DNA of 64,000 nt from Euclidia mi (GCA_944739405.2 OX123196.2:51932196-51996195); one strand, 5' to 3'; counted from the first letter of the stretch, positions 21,810-33,890 are shown. Numbers and translations: made by a program. Notes: a model not told the origin generated them from the sequence alone.

Positions 21810-22733
21810 TTACATACATGCTCGCCGGTGTCGGGTGCTTCGGACCTTGCCGTTTTTCAGAACGTCACCAATTTGGTCGACGAATGTCCTACGAGGTCGG
21901 CCGCGACCGGCTTGCCCATTCACGTTTGCCTCATATATTTGGTGCGTCATTCTTTCTTCACTCATTCGCTCCATGTGTCCAAACCATCTCAGCATTCCTT
22001 TCTCAATTCTTGTCACAACATCTTCTTTCAGGCCGCATCGCTCTCGTATTACTGCATTCGGAATTCTATCAATCAGTCTTACCCCACACATACTACGCAG
22101 TGATCGCATCTCAACTGCGTTAATTTTGCTTTCATGCTTTTTCTGCCATACCGAACACTCACTACCATACATCAGCGTGGGCACAAGTACACCATTATGA
22201 ACCGCCAGTTGCGCCTCTTTCGGCACAGTCTGACGGTTCATAAAGGCGTGCACCGCTCCATTCACACAGTTTCCCGCAGTCACTCTCCTTTCAATATCTC
22301 CTTCACATCTTCCATCTTGTTCAACATGCTCATTTTCAATCGCAATATTACACTCAGTCACACTTTCATCCTTCTCAAACACCATCACTTTCGTCTTTCT
22401 CGCATTTAATTTCATACCCTTCGCTTTAAAGCTCTCGTTCATGCTGTCCATCATTTGCTGCAACTCATTCGCCGAGGACGCAAGAATGACTTGATCATCG
22501 GCGTACAAGAGGCACTTAGCACGCAATCCTACCATATTTATCCCGCATTCACTTTCTCTTATATCATTCATGCAGCTATCCATGAATAGATTGAACAACC
22601 AGGGCGAGGCTGCACAACCCTGTCTGACACCTTTGGAGATATCAAACCATTCTGTATAGGCACCGTTAATCCTTACACAGGCTCTAGAACCCCTATACAG
22701 AGATTTCAGAGCTCTTATTATAAAATTGTCCAC
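21810..22733 (-). pseudogene. LINE RT fragment: catalytic palm to C-terminus
   Basis: Begins MDNFIIRALKSLYRGS within the first hairpin and continues with GVRQGCAASPWLFNLFMD, the catalytic CLLYADDQVI (about 22491-22508) and the C-terminal SECSVWQKK and RWFGHMERM blocks. A frame change just before 21810 separates it from the last 20 codons. Confidence 0.85.
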
Positions 22734-22816
22734 CCTATGGGGTGGACAATTTTATAATAAGATAGAGCACCTTCCATAATTCCTTTGTATCCAACAAAGG
22801 AATTATGGAAGGTGCT
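22713..22816. repeat. Two adjacent perfect hairpins inside the LINE RT
   Basis: First hairpin: arms 22713-22735 and 22740-22762 (23 bp, 4-base loop). Second: arms 22766-22787 and 22795-22816 (22 bp, 7-base loop). They interrupt the RT frame exactly where it breaks. Confidence 0.95.
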
Positions 22817-23054
22817 ACCTATGCATACATAATTCCTTTCTATCCACTCTATCATAAGCCTTTTCCAAGTCTATGAACGCGCAATATACCTTCTGGTTTT
22901 TTGCCAGACATTTTTCGGTTACGCAGCGCAAGAAAAAGACTTGATCCGGACATCCCATTCCCTTCCGAAATCCCGCTTGCACATCCCATATCTTGTCATT
23001 AGTCACATTTATTTCTCTGTCAATCAATATTCCGGCATACAGTTTTCCTTCCAC
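22815..23054 (-). pseudogene. LINE RT fragment: palm start
   Basis: Contains the RT blocks EGKLYAGILIDREI, QAGFRKGMGCPDQVF and CAFIDLEKAYDRVDR, with the first catalytic aspartate. It breaks at the fold-back at 22713-22816. Confidence 0.8.
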
Positions 23055-23142
23055 ACTAAGAAGGCTGATCCCGCGATAATTATGACATTCCTGCCGCGAA
23101 CCTTTGCCTTAATAAATTGGGACGAGCCCTGCCTTCGTCCAG

Positions 23143-24363
23143 TCATCTGGCACCTAGCCCTGTATATAACAGATTAAAAAGGCGATGCAGCAGGTTTACT
23201 ATTAGTCCATCGCCAGCCTTCAACATTTCAGCAGTCACCTTATCACACCCAGCAAACTTTCCTAACCTCATACCTTTTAGTGTTTTCATTATTTCATCCA
23301 CTCCAATTTCATCACTCGGACCTACAGGCACATCAATCGTCTCTTCTAGCTCTATTTCACTCACATCTTTCTCGAATAAGCTCTCAAAATCATTCATGAC
23401 TTCGCCTCTTTCGTTCCTAATTACTTTCATTGATGCATTTATGGTTTTGCCCCGCGCTTCTTTCACGAGTTTCCAAAACAATTTTATATTGTCTCGGAAA
23501 CTTAAGCCGAATTGTTCCTTACATTTCTTCTTTTTTTCATTCTTCTTCCTCTCTATACATGCCTTAACCTTAGCTTTCACACACCTATATTTGTCCTTCA
23601 TTTCTTTAACACTATATTCATTCATACCATTACCACCACTAGCTCTATTGGTTGCTTCTATTGCTAGGATATCCAGCCATGCCTTTTTCTTTTTCTCAAC
23701 CATACTTCGAGTTTCATCATCCCACCAGTCAGCTTTCTCACATTTCTTACTTCTTCTTTTACACAAACCGCATACCTCTTCAGCACATTTCACTACGTTG
23801 GTTTTAAATACCGACCATACATCACTCACACTTTCCTCGTTTACATCACTCCAGATTTTATCTAGCCGTTCACTCAATTGCTTTTTGTACATCTCATTCA
23901 CGCGCTGATCTTTCAATCTTTCCACTTTTATACGTTCTAATTCGGTAGCAGGCTCTTTAGGTCTGTGCCGCCAGCGATTAAACATACCACCAACTCTTGT
24001 AATTACCAAATAGTGATCTGTGCCAATATCTGGTCCACGATATGCCCTAGTGTCCATTACTTTCTTTCTCATTATTTCATCGACTATCACAAAATCTATC
24101 ATGCTCCTTAACATACCATGTCCTTCTTTCTTTCGCCATGTATACATATGTATCAGCTTGTGCTGAAACCACGTATTCATCACAGACAGACCCATCTCCG
24201 CACATACATCTAACAAGTATACGCCATTGTCATTCACGCTCTTATCTCCAAACGTCCCAAGTACATTTTCATATCCATCCCGCTTCACTCCAACCTTTGC
24301 ATTAAAATCTCCAAGCATGACAATACGTTCGTTCCACTTACGCAATAACACAACCTCTCTCAT
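23143..24363 (-). pseudogene. LINE ORF middle: endonuclease C-part and linker to RT
   Basis: 406 residues carrying the second half of the APE endonuclease: IVMLGDFNAKVG, the HMYTWRKKEG block and GTDHYLVI. A long lysine-rich linker follows, then the start of the RT (RLGKFAGCDKVTAEMLK, LLHRLFNLLY). The frame is lost at about 23143. Confidence 0.85.
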
Positions 24364-24485
24364 GTGTTCCCAAAATTCCTCTCTTACCGCCTTATTAGGA
24401 AGAGTCCGGTGCGTATACCTCTATCAAAAATAGAGGCGTCAGACCTACTTTCATCCGGACCCACATAAGGCGCGGACTAACACAC

Positions 24486-24956
24486 TCATACCCTCGCCAT
24501 GCATTCTGCCATTCGCTCTGAAATAATTATACCAACGCCTTTACTACCATGTTCTTCATTGGTAACCCCTGACCATATTTCAGTGAACGGGCCGCGCGAC
24601 AGCATTTCTTCCCCCTTGCGTTTAGTCTCATTCATACACAATACATCCAAATTTCTGTCACTCATTAACTCGTAGACATCATCCAGTTTCTCATCTATTC
24701 CTCCTCTTACATTCAACGTCGCAAATCGACATTCCGATGTCCACTTTCCGCCCCGACGTGAACAATTTGGCTTATGGTGGTGATTTCGGCGTGACGTATG
24801 GCGAATATCGTCGCCGCCTGCAGCTGTAAGGTTGCTCCCCCCAGAATACGAGGAGCAGCCTCGTCCTGTAGATACAGGGCGAGGAGGGGATTCTCCGGCT
24901 CCGCCGGTACCCCCCTGGGGTACATATACAGTATTATTTCCCACAGCCATGATCAC
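24486..24956 (-). pseudogene. LINE ORF N-terminus with start of APE endonuclease
   Basis: Starts at an ATG (MIMAVGN) followed by a glycine/serine-rich leader. The endonuclease begins at FATLNVRGG, with LDVLCMNETK holding the metal-binding glutamate. It stops after MAECMARV where the domain should continue, so a stop or small indel breaks the frame near 24486. Confidence 0.8.
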
Positions 24957-25424
24957 GTCGGTAGTTAGACTGTATTAGGTATTTCTGTGTATTTGACAGT
25001 CAAGTCCCTAACGGCGGAACAGACTTCCGGGTTTATATCGAGTTTTCCTTCTCTAAGACTGGGGACGACAATATTTATTATTTTTAGTTGACATTTCGAG
25101 TGTCAAAGTACCTTAGTCGCCTTTTACGACACCTCGGTAAGAGTGAGGGAGGGCTATTCTACTCCGCCGGACACCACACGACAGAGCCAATTAAGTATGG
25201 TATTATTTAAATGTTCTTATTAAACCGGCTTTTAATACAAGGTATTTTATATTTTTTTCGGTTTGTATTCTATTAGGTATGATCATAAAGCCAAAAACAA
25301 AACAAATTGATATAATTATTGTAACTGCATAATTATGAGTATCATTCTAACTCATTTGGTAATAAACCTATATTTAACCGGTTTTTATAAACCTATTATT
25401 ATGTATAAGATTATTATTATTATT

Positions 25425-26340
25425 AACTTATGTATAAGATTCATATTTGGATTGCGCAAATATGATCACGTTTCCAATTTCCGCAATTCGCTCAAGTGGC
25501 TCCCAATTCGCCTTCGACGGAATACGCACATACTATCGATACTCTATAACATTCTCTTTAATCCCTCTACTCCCCATTACTTAAAAGAACGGTTCGAGCT
25601 TCTTTCTGACACGCATTCTAGATCTCTGAGGTCATCGGTGAATCTGAGACTGGCTATACCAATGCATTCCAGTAGATTTTACGATAAATCTTTTACTGTC
25701 CAAGCTGCTCGCTTGTGGAATGCATTGCCGATGCCAATTAAACAAGCTCAAACAATAACATCGTTTAAAAAGTTACTCAAAGAATACTACTTGTCTCTTT
25801 AATCTTACTACTCTTGCAATTCTTATTTTTCTATTTCCTTGACTTTATTTATCACTAACTAGAGGACGCCAGCAGCTACGCCTGCATTTTTTTTTAAATT
25901 TACCCGTTTTGGCAGATCCCGTGGGAATTTCGGGAAATCCCTTCTTAGTGCACCCCGACGGTCCCCAAGGAACATACATGCCAAATTTCAGCTTCCTGCG
26001 CCCAATAGTTTCGGCTGTAGCGCGTCTGTCAGTCAGTCAGTAACGCAAGGATTTTATATATTAAGATTTCGGGTATATAGTTATTTATCTATGTATGTAC
26101 TTATTTATGTATATGTATTTGTATTATAAATCTAAATCAGTAAAGATCGCCAAACTACCCTTTTCTGAATCCGTGCTGTTCTTATCCATCCAAAGGTTGC
26201 CTCTAAGAGATTGCTTGATAGTGATAAAGCCACCTATTGTACTATCTGTTATTTTTCTTTTTGTTATGATTCATTAATATATTTTCTTTGGCATTTGTAC
26301 AATAAAGATGATTATTATTATTATTTATTATTATTATTAA
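25425..26340 (+). pseudogene. CR1/Jockey-like LINE 3' fragment (family K)
   Basis: From CIRFIFGLRKYDHVSNF to KEYYLSL and a stop (25800-25802), this is the C-terminal tail of a LINE polymerase, about 125 codons, plus its 3' UTR with CCATCCAAAGGTTGCCT and a TTA microsatellite end. The upstream part is absent. A Helitron-like element is inserted in the 3' UTR at 25858-26066. The same family appears at 30240-30450, 33171-36358 and 36359-36890. Confidence 0.85.
25858..26066 (-). mobile_element. Helitron-like short element, copy 1
   Basis: Read on the minus strand it starts TCTTAATATATAAAATCC and ends CCTCTAGT, with a hairpin-prone GC-rich stretch before the end. A TC start and CTAGT end without duplication fit non-autonomous Helitrons. 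Related copies lie at 42590-42761, 52474-52680 and, as a longer form, from 53536 on. Confidence 0.65.
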
Positions 26341-28130
26341 ACAGTTAGCAAAAAGTATACAATAACGGCCTGTCGACATGGTGGTTGCGTATTTTAATCC
26401 CAAATCTTTATCCAAGTACAATTTCTTGTGAAATGTTACGAACAAGTCGGTACGATAGATTAGCTATAAAAGTCTTAATAATAAGTTCATGAGTCTTTTA
26501 TGTACAAGCTATCGAGTATGAAATACTTTATAGGCGTGGTGAATGGAGGGCCTTCATTCAAAATCATCTCGCAATGAACTGCTTTACGGTATTTTTAAAA
26601 AGAAACCGTCGACGCTTCGGGCAAAAACGTCTGAGAAAATGCGGTGTAGCTACACTTCTGTTTATGGCCATGTAGTTATGAAGTAGATATGTAAGATAGT
26701 TTGATTAGTGTTGTAACAGTTTATTGTGTATTTTACTATCCGTTCTTAAAGACAACTTAAAAACATTCAAAATACGCACACAAAGTCCACCTGACTCCGG
26801 TCTCAATTTTTGGGTGTTCCGTGAGGATGAACCTGGGGACATATGATGAACTGGCAGTGGAGAGGTGAGCACTTAAACCATAGTGATTTTAGTGTGTTCA
26901 ATAAACCATACACTTACAAATAACACCAGTACACTTATTATCAGAATAATATATTTCAGTGCTTTTGACGTAAAAGTTTTTCATGTAGAGGAGTTCAAAC
27001 GTGCGAATGTACCCCACGCAGTTTTGTTATACTACTAAAATGAGATTAGTAGGTATGTTTAGAATTGACGAAAGCTATTGAACAGGAAATTTCAAGTTTT
27101 AGACTTGGTATACATACTTTATGCTTGTTGAATTATCTGCAATATTAGTATAATACACGCAATGTTCTTACAATAGTGTTTAAAAAAAGATCTTATTTTC
27201 GTAATAATTAATATAAACATATCACATTATATATGGCGTACCATAATAATTCTATCCTGTAAGTTATTTGAAGAACCGATTAAATTAACCTCTTGTATTC
27301 AAATATTAAATAATTATATTTGCATCACAATTTGCTAAACAAACATTATTTGGTTCTAATGAGATAAATGACCACTTTGACGATGAGATCGACAAATTTA
27401 CTTTTGCCCTTAAAGGGTTCTGATGTAAAAGCTTTATTAGAAAAAATATTTCAGCTCCAAAATTACTCAGCACAAAAGTCATATTTCAAATGAAAATTGA
27501 TTAACTCATTCCTAGTAATCGACAAACTCCCGATAATAGCAACCTCCTTGCGTAGTTCGATGTTGCCTACTCACTGCAGGAAATTACGTCATAAAAGCGA
27601 TAAACCGGAAGTCGGCACTTACAGTTTGGGATTTAATTTTCCTGTATACAAAATATGGTATACCTTGTGTAGGTAGGGTAACCTCTTGGTCGGACTCTTG
27701 AGCGAAGCTATTAAATTAATTATTTTAAGAGGATTAATAACACTGTCATTCAATGACTTGATGTTCATAATAAAATTATCCTTATGATAATCGTGAATCA
27801 TGAATACATATAATTTAAGTAAGGTCATGGTTTAGCATTGTACAACTATGTACTTTAGGAACTATATAACTCTTCCTTAGAACACAAAAATACAATGTCT
27901 TTAAATAAAGTTTTGAAGAGTACCTTTGTAACATGTTGCATTTACATCTCAGTGCTAAGCTACCGTGCTATAGAGAGCACGTCTTAGACGTAAGTCGTTA
28001 GGCCACGTCGGAGGTCTTTGGTCGGACTATAAATACCGACGAAAAGTTTGCCACGTACTCACATGAAACGAAAATGATTACAATAATTTAAGTCTCGTTA
28101 GATAAAAATCCGACAACCGTTGGGGTGACG
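26341..28130. other. Unassigned AT-rich sequence
   Basis: Nothing recognised beyond scattered short inverted repeats. Confidence 0.4.
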
Positions 28131-28265
28131 CCCCACGGCTAGATGGATGGATGACAATATACGCAAAGTGGCTGGCAGTGGCTGGACAGAAAGTGCAGAA
28201 AATTGGGCTCAGTGGCGTGCCATTGCAGAGGCCTATATCTAGCAGTGGACAATGATGATAAAAAG
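28130..28265 (+). pseudogene. RTE-like LINE 3' end fragment
   Basis: A short frame reads RWMDDNIRKVAGSGWT then QWRAIAEAYI and a tail with AATGATGATAA, the last codons and tail of an RTE-type LINE. Cut at the left. Confidence 0.65.
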
Positions 28266-28376
28266 CACGAGCTTATTGGGCTCTCAAATGACTAATAGTC
28301 TAATAGTCACAGAGTAATGATACTATTGGTCATTCATTCTCCTAGCGTTATCCCAGTTTCAATCTGGGGTCCGCTT

Positions 28377-28502
28377 ACTAGTCTAACCGGATTTGGCTGA
28401 AAATGTTCAGCCAAATCCGGCTGATGAGCTTTTCCACGGAGCGACTGCCTGTCTGACGTCCGCAACCCGAAGGGATAGCGATATTCCATGGTTTAGACTA
28501 GT
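28377..28502. repeat. MITE-like inverted repeat with internal hairpin
   Basis: Ends ACTAGTCTAACC (28377-28388) and GGTTTAGACTAGT (28490-28502) are inverted copies. Directly inside the left end is a perfect 14-bp hairpin (28387-28400 with 28407-28420). Confidence 0.6.
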
Positions 28503-28731
28503 GTCAGTTTATTTAGAAGGTACTGACGCCCTGTAACGACTGTCAAAGATCTTCATGACAACCGGGACCGACTGGTTCATAAGCTATTAGCTTTCAAAAT
28601 TAAACTTCTCGTGTAGTATGTCACGTAGGGACTGGTTATCATTAAGTGAACAGAAGCTATCATCGGCAGATAAATCATCTGAATCATTCGCTGATAAAAA
28701 AGAATCATCATCGGAAATAGACATAATAATT

Positions 28732-28752
28732 TATATATATATATATATATAT
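28732..28752. repeat. AT dinucleotide microsatellite
   Basis: About ten AT units in a row. Confidence 0.95.
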
Positions 28753-29270
28753 AATAATAGACTAACTTAAAAATAAATAAATATTAATAATAACATGCAC
28801 GAAATTGACTATTAATTATGTGACCTCTGCATCACCCGCCAACTGAAGCAATTGACAATATACTGATCTTACAGCTATAATTACATTCTTTAAAATAAGA
28901 CAAACCAAATAAAATACTATGATTAAAGTTAGCATGACAAACAATTTTTAAGAAAGGATTGTTTCTGAACGCATCCGAAAGAATTCATATGTCATAACAA
29001 TCATATGTCATGTCACTTTGACATTTAACTTAAACAGTAAACACCTACAAAAAAGTTTATAATTGCACTGATTTAAATACTTGTAATTAGGAAAAGTGGT
29101 TTATTAAGTACGAAGTAATGTTATCAAAACATGCTAGTGGCTCAAGACAAAATAGAATTTGTCAATACAAGTATTCTGTTTACATACACGTTATCAAACA
29201 AAATGAAGCAATAGAAAGTTCACTATGCGGATGCGTAGAACAAAAAGAGACATTACTGGTTATACCAAGT

Positions 29271-29959
29271 TCAGCTAGAGGTACCTGAAGAAACTTTGGG
29301 ATACTTTTTGAGTAACGGCTCCAACTCGTCCAGTGAAGTAACTTTGAGACGACTTCCATCTGGGCACTTGATATTTACAATGCCGCCTTGAGTCCAGCAA
29401 CCCCGCATCCCAAAATGTTGCCTCGCCTTACTGAAAGTTGCCTGCCGCGCCTTGGTCAAGAACTCCCTGACGGATATTGACGACCCTTTTAGCTTGGTCT
29501 TCCCTCTCCAGACAGCAGCCTTCACCTCCAAGCTCGCAAACTTTACCACAATGGGACGATGATGCTCTTTACCATTGCTCCCAAGACGATGGCATGTCTT
29601 TATGGAACTTTCAGAGACATCCTTCATCGCCAATCTTGTATGAAGAACATCTAGAACAATGGCCACACAGTTTTCCTTACTGTGTTCAGGAATACCTGAG
29701 AATATTAGGCTTTTCTTTCGTTGTCTCATGTCAATGTTGTCAACAGCCTGAGCGCATGCAGCAATTTGCTTCCTGAGCAGCCCGAACATAGAAAAAGTTA
29801 GTTCCCGAAATGTACGGAACTCTTCTGCTACTTAAGCTACAGTATCTTTGGCAGCCGTTCCACTTTGTAACTGGGCCTGAAGCTGGTCCATTTTTTTGGT
29901 CACACTTTCTTCAAGACTCTTCTGCGCCAGTACAATATCAGCGTATTGTGACATATCTC
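29271..29959 (-). pseudogene. LINE ORF1-type protein
   Basis: On the minus strand, a start at MSQYADIVL (about 29957) gives a coiled-coil N-terminus interrupted by one in-frame TAA near 29820. From 29789 the frame is open for 172 residues. It has the layout of LINE ORF1 proteins with a central RRM-like fold: KKSLIFSGIPEHSKENC, CHRLGSNGK, RPIVVKFAS, then a C-terminal domain with SVREFLTKARQATF and VNIKCPDGSRLKVTS. Such proteins chaperone element RNA. No ORF2 follows at lower coordinates, so this is a lone ORF1 copy. Confidence 0.7.
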
Positions 29960-30239
29960 CAGAGTATCTTGTTGTATCTTAGTGATAGTGATGATGGATA
30001 TGGTGAAACTGATCAGTTGGCAGGTGGTGTTTGTGCAATGTTCTTAAGTGTCACATACAGAACTAATAACACTAGGACATATAACTGTAAGTATTTTAGT
30101 TATAATTAGCACAAAAACAGTACTTTATATGTGGTAAATCTAATTTAAAATATATTTCAAATTTTGAATGTGTGGTTACTTTATTTGCACCTACCGCCAA
30201 AAAAAAAAAAAACAAAATTCTGATGACCTTAAATATATA

Positions 30240-30450
30240 TTATGTGTATCATGAAGGAACTCAAATCTTCCTTTAAGATAGGAGGGAGTTGAAGGGGTAA
30301 CCACTTGAGCTGTGTTCGAAATTGTGAAACATGGTCGTATTTGCGCAATCCAAATACGAATCGTATACAGACATTTTGAATTCGCTCAAGTTTATCTAGC
30401 TGGTTTTCGGCGAGGTCTAGATAGACTGCTGACATCTGCATAATCAATAA
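30240..30450 (-). pseudogene. LINE polymerase C-terminal scrap (family K)
   Basis: On the minus strand: LDKLERIQNVCIRFVFGLRK and YDHVSQFRTQLKWLPL, then a jump to PILKEDLSSF. Same family as 25425 and 33171, with an internal deletion. Confidence 0.75.
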
Positions 30451-30585
30451 TGCAAATAAAAAACAAACTTATTGCATCACATTATAATGGCACTGATATC
30501 ACACCCTACCACAGATTACTAAATAGAACATCCGATTGTGTGAGTGGACCCAGTTTTAAGTTCTGTGCGAACTGAAATAACATCT

Positions 30586-30995
30586 CTCTTAGTCGTGTGG
30601 TTGACGGCATGGATACAAGTGTCACCACCCCCTATCTTCCCGTGGGTGTCGTAAGAGGCGACTAAGGGATAACACGATGCAAATACCATCTTTGCGTAGA
30701 GACGGCAAACTCGACATCAAACCCTATACCACTGCCTCGTTGGTCTCGCGGCATAAATGTGCGCGTGGGATCGGGAGGTCCCGGGTTCGATTCCTGGGTC
30801 GGGCAGTGTTATTGGGTTTTTCTGTCACGAAATTCTCAGTAGCAGCACGGAGTCTGGAAATGTGCCCAGTACGGCAATAGGCTCGCCCCTTATTACGTGG
30901 GACTAAAGTATATCTGGCGAAAAGTGGGTGTAGAAATACACCTCTGCCTACCTCTTCGGGGATAAAAGGCGTGACGATATGTATGTATGTATGTA
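30586..30995 (+). mobile_element. SINE-2 copy a (composite, 410 bp)
   Basis: Flanked by TGAAATAACATCT at 30573-30585 and 30996-31008, a 13-bp target duplication. It has a 5' part like the 5' UTR of the RTE-like LINE (GTAAGAGGCGACTAAGG), a tRNA-like head with B box GGTTCGATTCC, a shared body (TGGGTTTTTCTGT, CGGCAATAGGCTCGCCCC) and a 3' tail CTCTGCCTACC...GGCGTGACGATATGTATG like the LINE end at 21690. Confidence 0.88.
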
Positions 30996-31370
30996 TGAAA
31001 TAACATCTGTGCGGACATGAGTAGTACTTTAAAGATTTGTACTTTAATTATGACACGAATAGTACTTTGAAATAATAAATAAAGACAATTGCTTTCAAAA
31101 AAAGAGCTAACTATATCAAAATGCACAAGTAAAATAAATGCCGAGTACTCAAAAGGGAAAACTAGCCAGCTCCGATAGACCATAATAAGACTTAATCAAC
31201 GACTGACTTAGATTGGGACTAGTTATACCCAATCGAAAGAGGTTGATAAAGATATCGAGCCCGTAAAGGCGAGTTATCTTAGATCAGTTTGGCAACCTGA
31301 AAGCTTTGGGTAGAATAACTGATAGACTTTCCTTAGAACGAACGTGACAATGCTATTGATTGTTTCTAAT

Positions 31371-31670
31371 CAGCAGCGATAGCGTAATGGAGAGACCGAC
31401 GGACTGCTACGTAGAAGGTCTCGGGTTCGAATCCACGGCACGCACCAATGACTTTTCGGAGTTATGTGCGTATTAAATTGTTAATTATCACTTGCTAAAT
31501 GGGAGGAAACCTGCATGTCTGAGAGTCCTCCATAATTTTCTCGAAAGACATGTGAAGTCTGCCAACCCGCACTTGGCAAGCGTGGTGGACTATGGCTTTA
31601 CCCTTCTCATAGAGAGAAGAGGCCCGTGCCCAGCAGTTGGAGAGTTTATATATAGGGCCCATGATGATGA
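31371..31670 (+). mobile_element. SINE-1 copy b
   Basis: Same head and body as 18694, with B box GGTTCGAATCC, the CTGCATGTCTGAGAGT tract and GTGCCCAGCAGTTGG before an ATGATGATG end. A small deletion lies after the head. Confidence 0.88.
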
Positions 31671-31982
31671 CTCAGCTGGGTGTTCTCTGACTGCCAAGTT
31701 GGTCTAACTGTTACAATGTTGGTTCTATTTTAGAAACCCATCGACGATACTCACTCAGCACTTGGTTGAAACACATTAGCAGCACACGCAGAGCTGAGCG
31801 GTTCTAATCGAACAGCAAATTGTTTAGCGCCGATAGCCCAGTGAGATAACTACCAGAACTGCACACTAGCTCCTCGCCGCTCGCTCACTTTTTCTATATA
31901 TAGCACTTTTGAAAAAGCTATCAACTGAATAGAGTACACGCTACTCGCTTATTGGTATAGGTTTATGACTTGAATAAGTGTT

Positions 31983-32130
31983 GTCATCATCATCAGCCCA
32001 TATAAGTCCACTGCCTACGCCTCTCCTATGGCGCGCCATTGAGCTCGGTCTTCAGCTTTCTTCTTCCAATCCCTGCCCGCTGGCCTTCGAATACCATCAC
32101 CCCACCTAGCTACAGGCCCATAAGTGTTGT
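31983..32130 (-). pseudogene. RTE-like LINE 3' end fragment
   Basis: Minus strand: ARWGDGIRRPAGRDWKKKAE and QWRAIGEA, then a tail of TGATGATGA. Same family as 28130. Confidence 0.7.
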
Positions 32131-32671
32131 AAACAACCAAAATGCAAAAATTAAAGAAAAACAAAAAACCTGACTGCATAAAAACTAAAAAGAAAGACAC
32201 AAGCCCAGTAGTTTAGAATTCTGTTAACTAAAATGCAGACAGAATGACTCACAGTCGGGGCCCCTTGGGAAGATTTGAATGTGCCCCCGTAGTCCAACCT
32301 CTCTGGTCTTAACCTTGCGAGTGTCACTAAAGACATAACAGTAATCAAAATTCACCACAGCGACAACCAGACGCCATATTATTGTCAAAATGAAAAAACA
32401 AAAAGTCGTTGAACTATGTCAAATGGGGTGTCGTTGAATAGGTATTTTAAAATCATATTTAGGTTCCTTTTACCATTTTTCATTTAAAATAATAGTTTAG
32501 GAGATATAACGATGTAAAGTTGTTTAACAAAAAAATTCTCGCTCTTTTTCTTACTTATTGATTTAAGTTTTTATTTCAAGTATAAACGATATACAAAAAG
32601 TTGCGAAATTTACCATCTAATAACGAAGTCAATGAATCGTAACTAAAAAGTATAAAATAAAAAAGTAATTT

Positions 32672-32865
32672 AAAGAAAAACAAAAAACCCGACTGCATAA
32701 AAACTTAATAAGGTTATATTTCTTTGGTTAAGATGAATCCATTGACGTAAGAATCATCAAAATCGGCCTACCCATTTGGTCTCTAGAACGCCACATAGAA
32801 ACAAACATACATACATAGACTGATAAACACATTACCCTCCTTTGTGTCGCGCAGTCAGGTAATAA
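32672..32865. repeat. Dispersed repeat with inverted ends
   Basis: Starts at AAACCCGACTGCATAAAAAC and ends at GTCGCGCAGTCAGGT, imperfect inverted ends. The left end is repeated at about 32150-32190. Confidence 0.5.
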
Positions 32866-33170
32866 ATATGTCTTTATTCACAACGGTGGGACAGTCTACC
32901 TTTAAATATTAGAAGCATAACTGAATTTCAAAAATAAAATAGTTTTCAAAGATGTTCAATAGGGAAGTTTCCTGCAAGTGAAATTAATTATTATACAAGA
33001 TTTTTATCTAGTGAAACATGTCAAAATAATAGTAGTTTCATTCATCAATTTAATGTTAAATCTTTATTTAACATTTTTCGTCAATTTATTGATAATAATA
33101 TATATATATAAGTATGCTACTTGGCAGCAAAACACTATGACGTCACTACGTCATATTTCATACAAAACCC

Positions 33171-33890
33171 TTGGCAAAGGTCGTTTTTGCCATTTCACGA
33201 CGAATGCCTCCGCACGACAACGCGCCTCGATTGCACCCGCGCTTATTATATGTGTGTCATATTAATGCACAAAGTGTGCCAAGTCATCATAACGAACTCT
33301 TAGCTACATTTACCGACATCAACGTTCATGCCATCCTGATCTCTGAGAGCTGGCTCAAACCTCACCTCCTTTCTACCTTATACCCTCTTTCTGGTTTTGT
33401 CTTAATCCGGAACGACCGTAATGACAGGCGAGGCGGAGGCGTTGCTGTTTACCTCCGTAGCAATCTATCCTTTAAAATTCTTACTTCTTCCTCTCAAAAC
33501 TCTATTTCTGCGGAGTATCTTTTTCTAGAGGTTTGGGTCAGGGGAACTAAATTGGTTCTTGGAGTAGTATACTGTCCTCCTTCTGTCAATTACTTCACTG
33601 ATTTGGAATCGGTTTTAGAATCGCTGGGTTCTGAGTACGCACATCATATCATCATGGGCGATTTCAACACTGACCTTCTGTCCCATCTTTCATCTCGCTC
33701 CCTCAAACTCACCCACATCATCGAGTCTGCCAGCCTCCACGTTTTGCCCCTCAATGCCACTCACCACAACTCTAACGGGGAGGACACCTGGTTAGACTTA
33801 ATCCTCACTTCTAATCCTACCTTAGTCCACTTTCACGGTCAACATCCTGCTCCTGGCTTCTCCCGTCATGACCTTGTCTTCCTCTCGTAA
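33171..33890 (+). pseudogene. LINE ORF2: APE-type endonuclease
   Basis: 240 codons ending in TAA at 33888-33890. Endonuclease motifs: CHINAQSV, ILISESWL, RRGGGVAVYLRS, VYCPPSVNY, IIMGDFNTDL and FSRHDLVF with the catalytic histidine. Downstream coding resumes in the same frame without any ATG being needed, so the TAA is most likely a point mutation within one long ORF2. The visible start is uncertain. Confidence 0.85.

Larger units (their letters stand above)
21690..25190 (-). mobile_element. RTE-like LINE, nearly full length, broken
   Basis: On the minus strand the element runs from a 5' UTR (about 25190-24957, containing a GTAAAAGGCGACTAAGG motif) through endonuclease and RT to a 3' end with an ATGT-type microsatellite (21690-21715). 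A single ORF is expected; here it is split at about 24486-24363, 23143-23054 and 23054-22733 by stops, frameshifts and a double fold-back. The coding end reads PDGKKA before the stop. RTE-like is my reading of the endonuclease and the YADD RT; the exact clade is uncertain. Confidence 0.85.

Noticed and set aside
21760..24433. Plus-strand open frames (for example 23117-23908) as genes
   Set aside because: They are antisense to the LINE polymerase on the minus strand, which has clear endonuclease and RT motifs.
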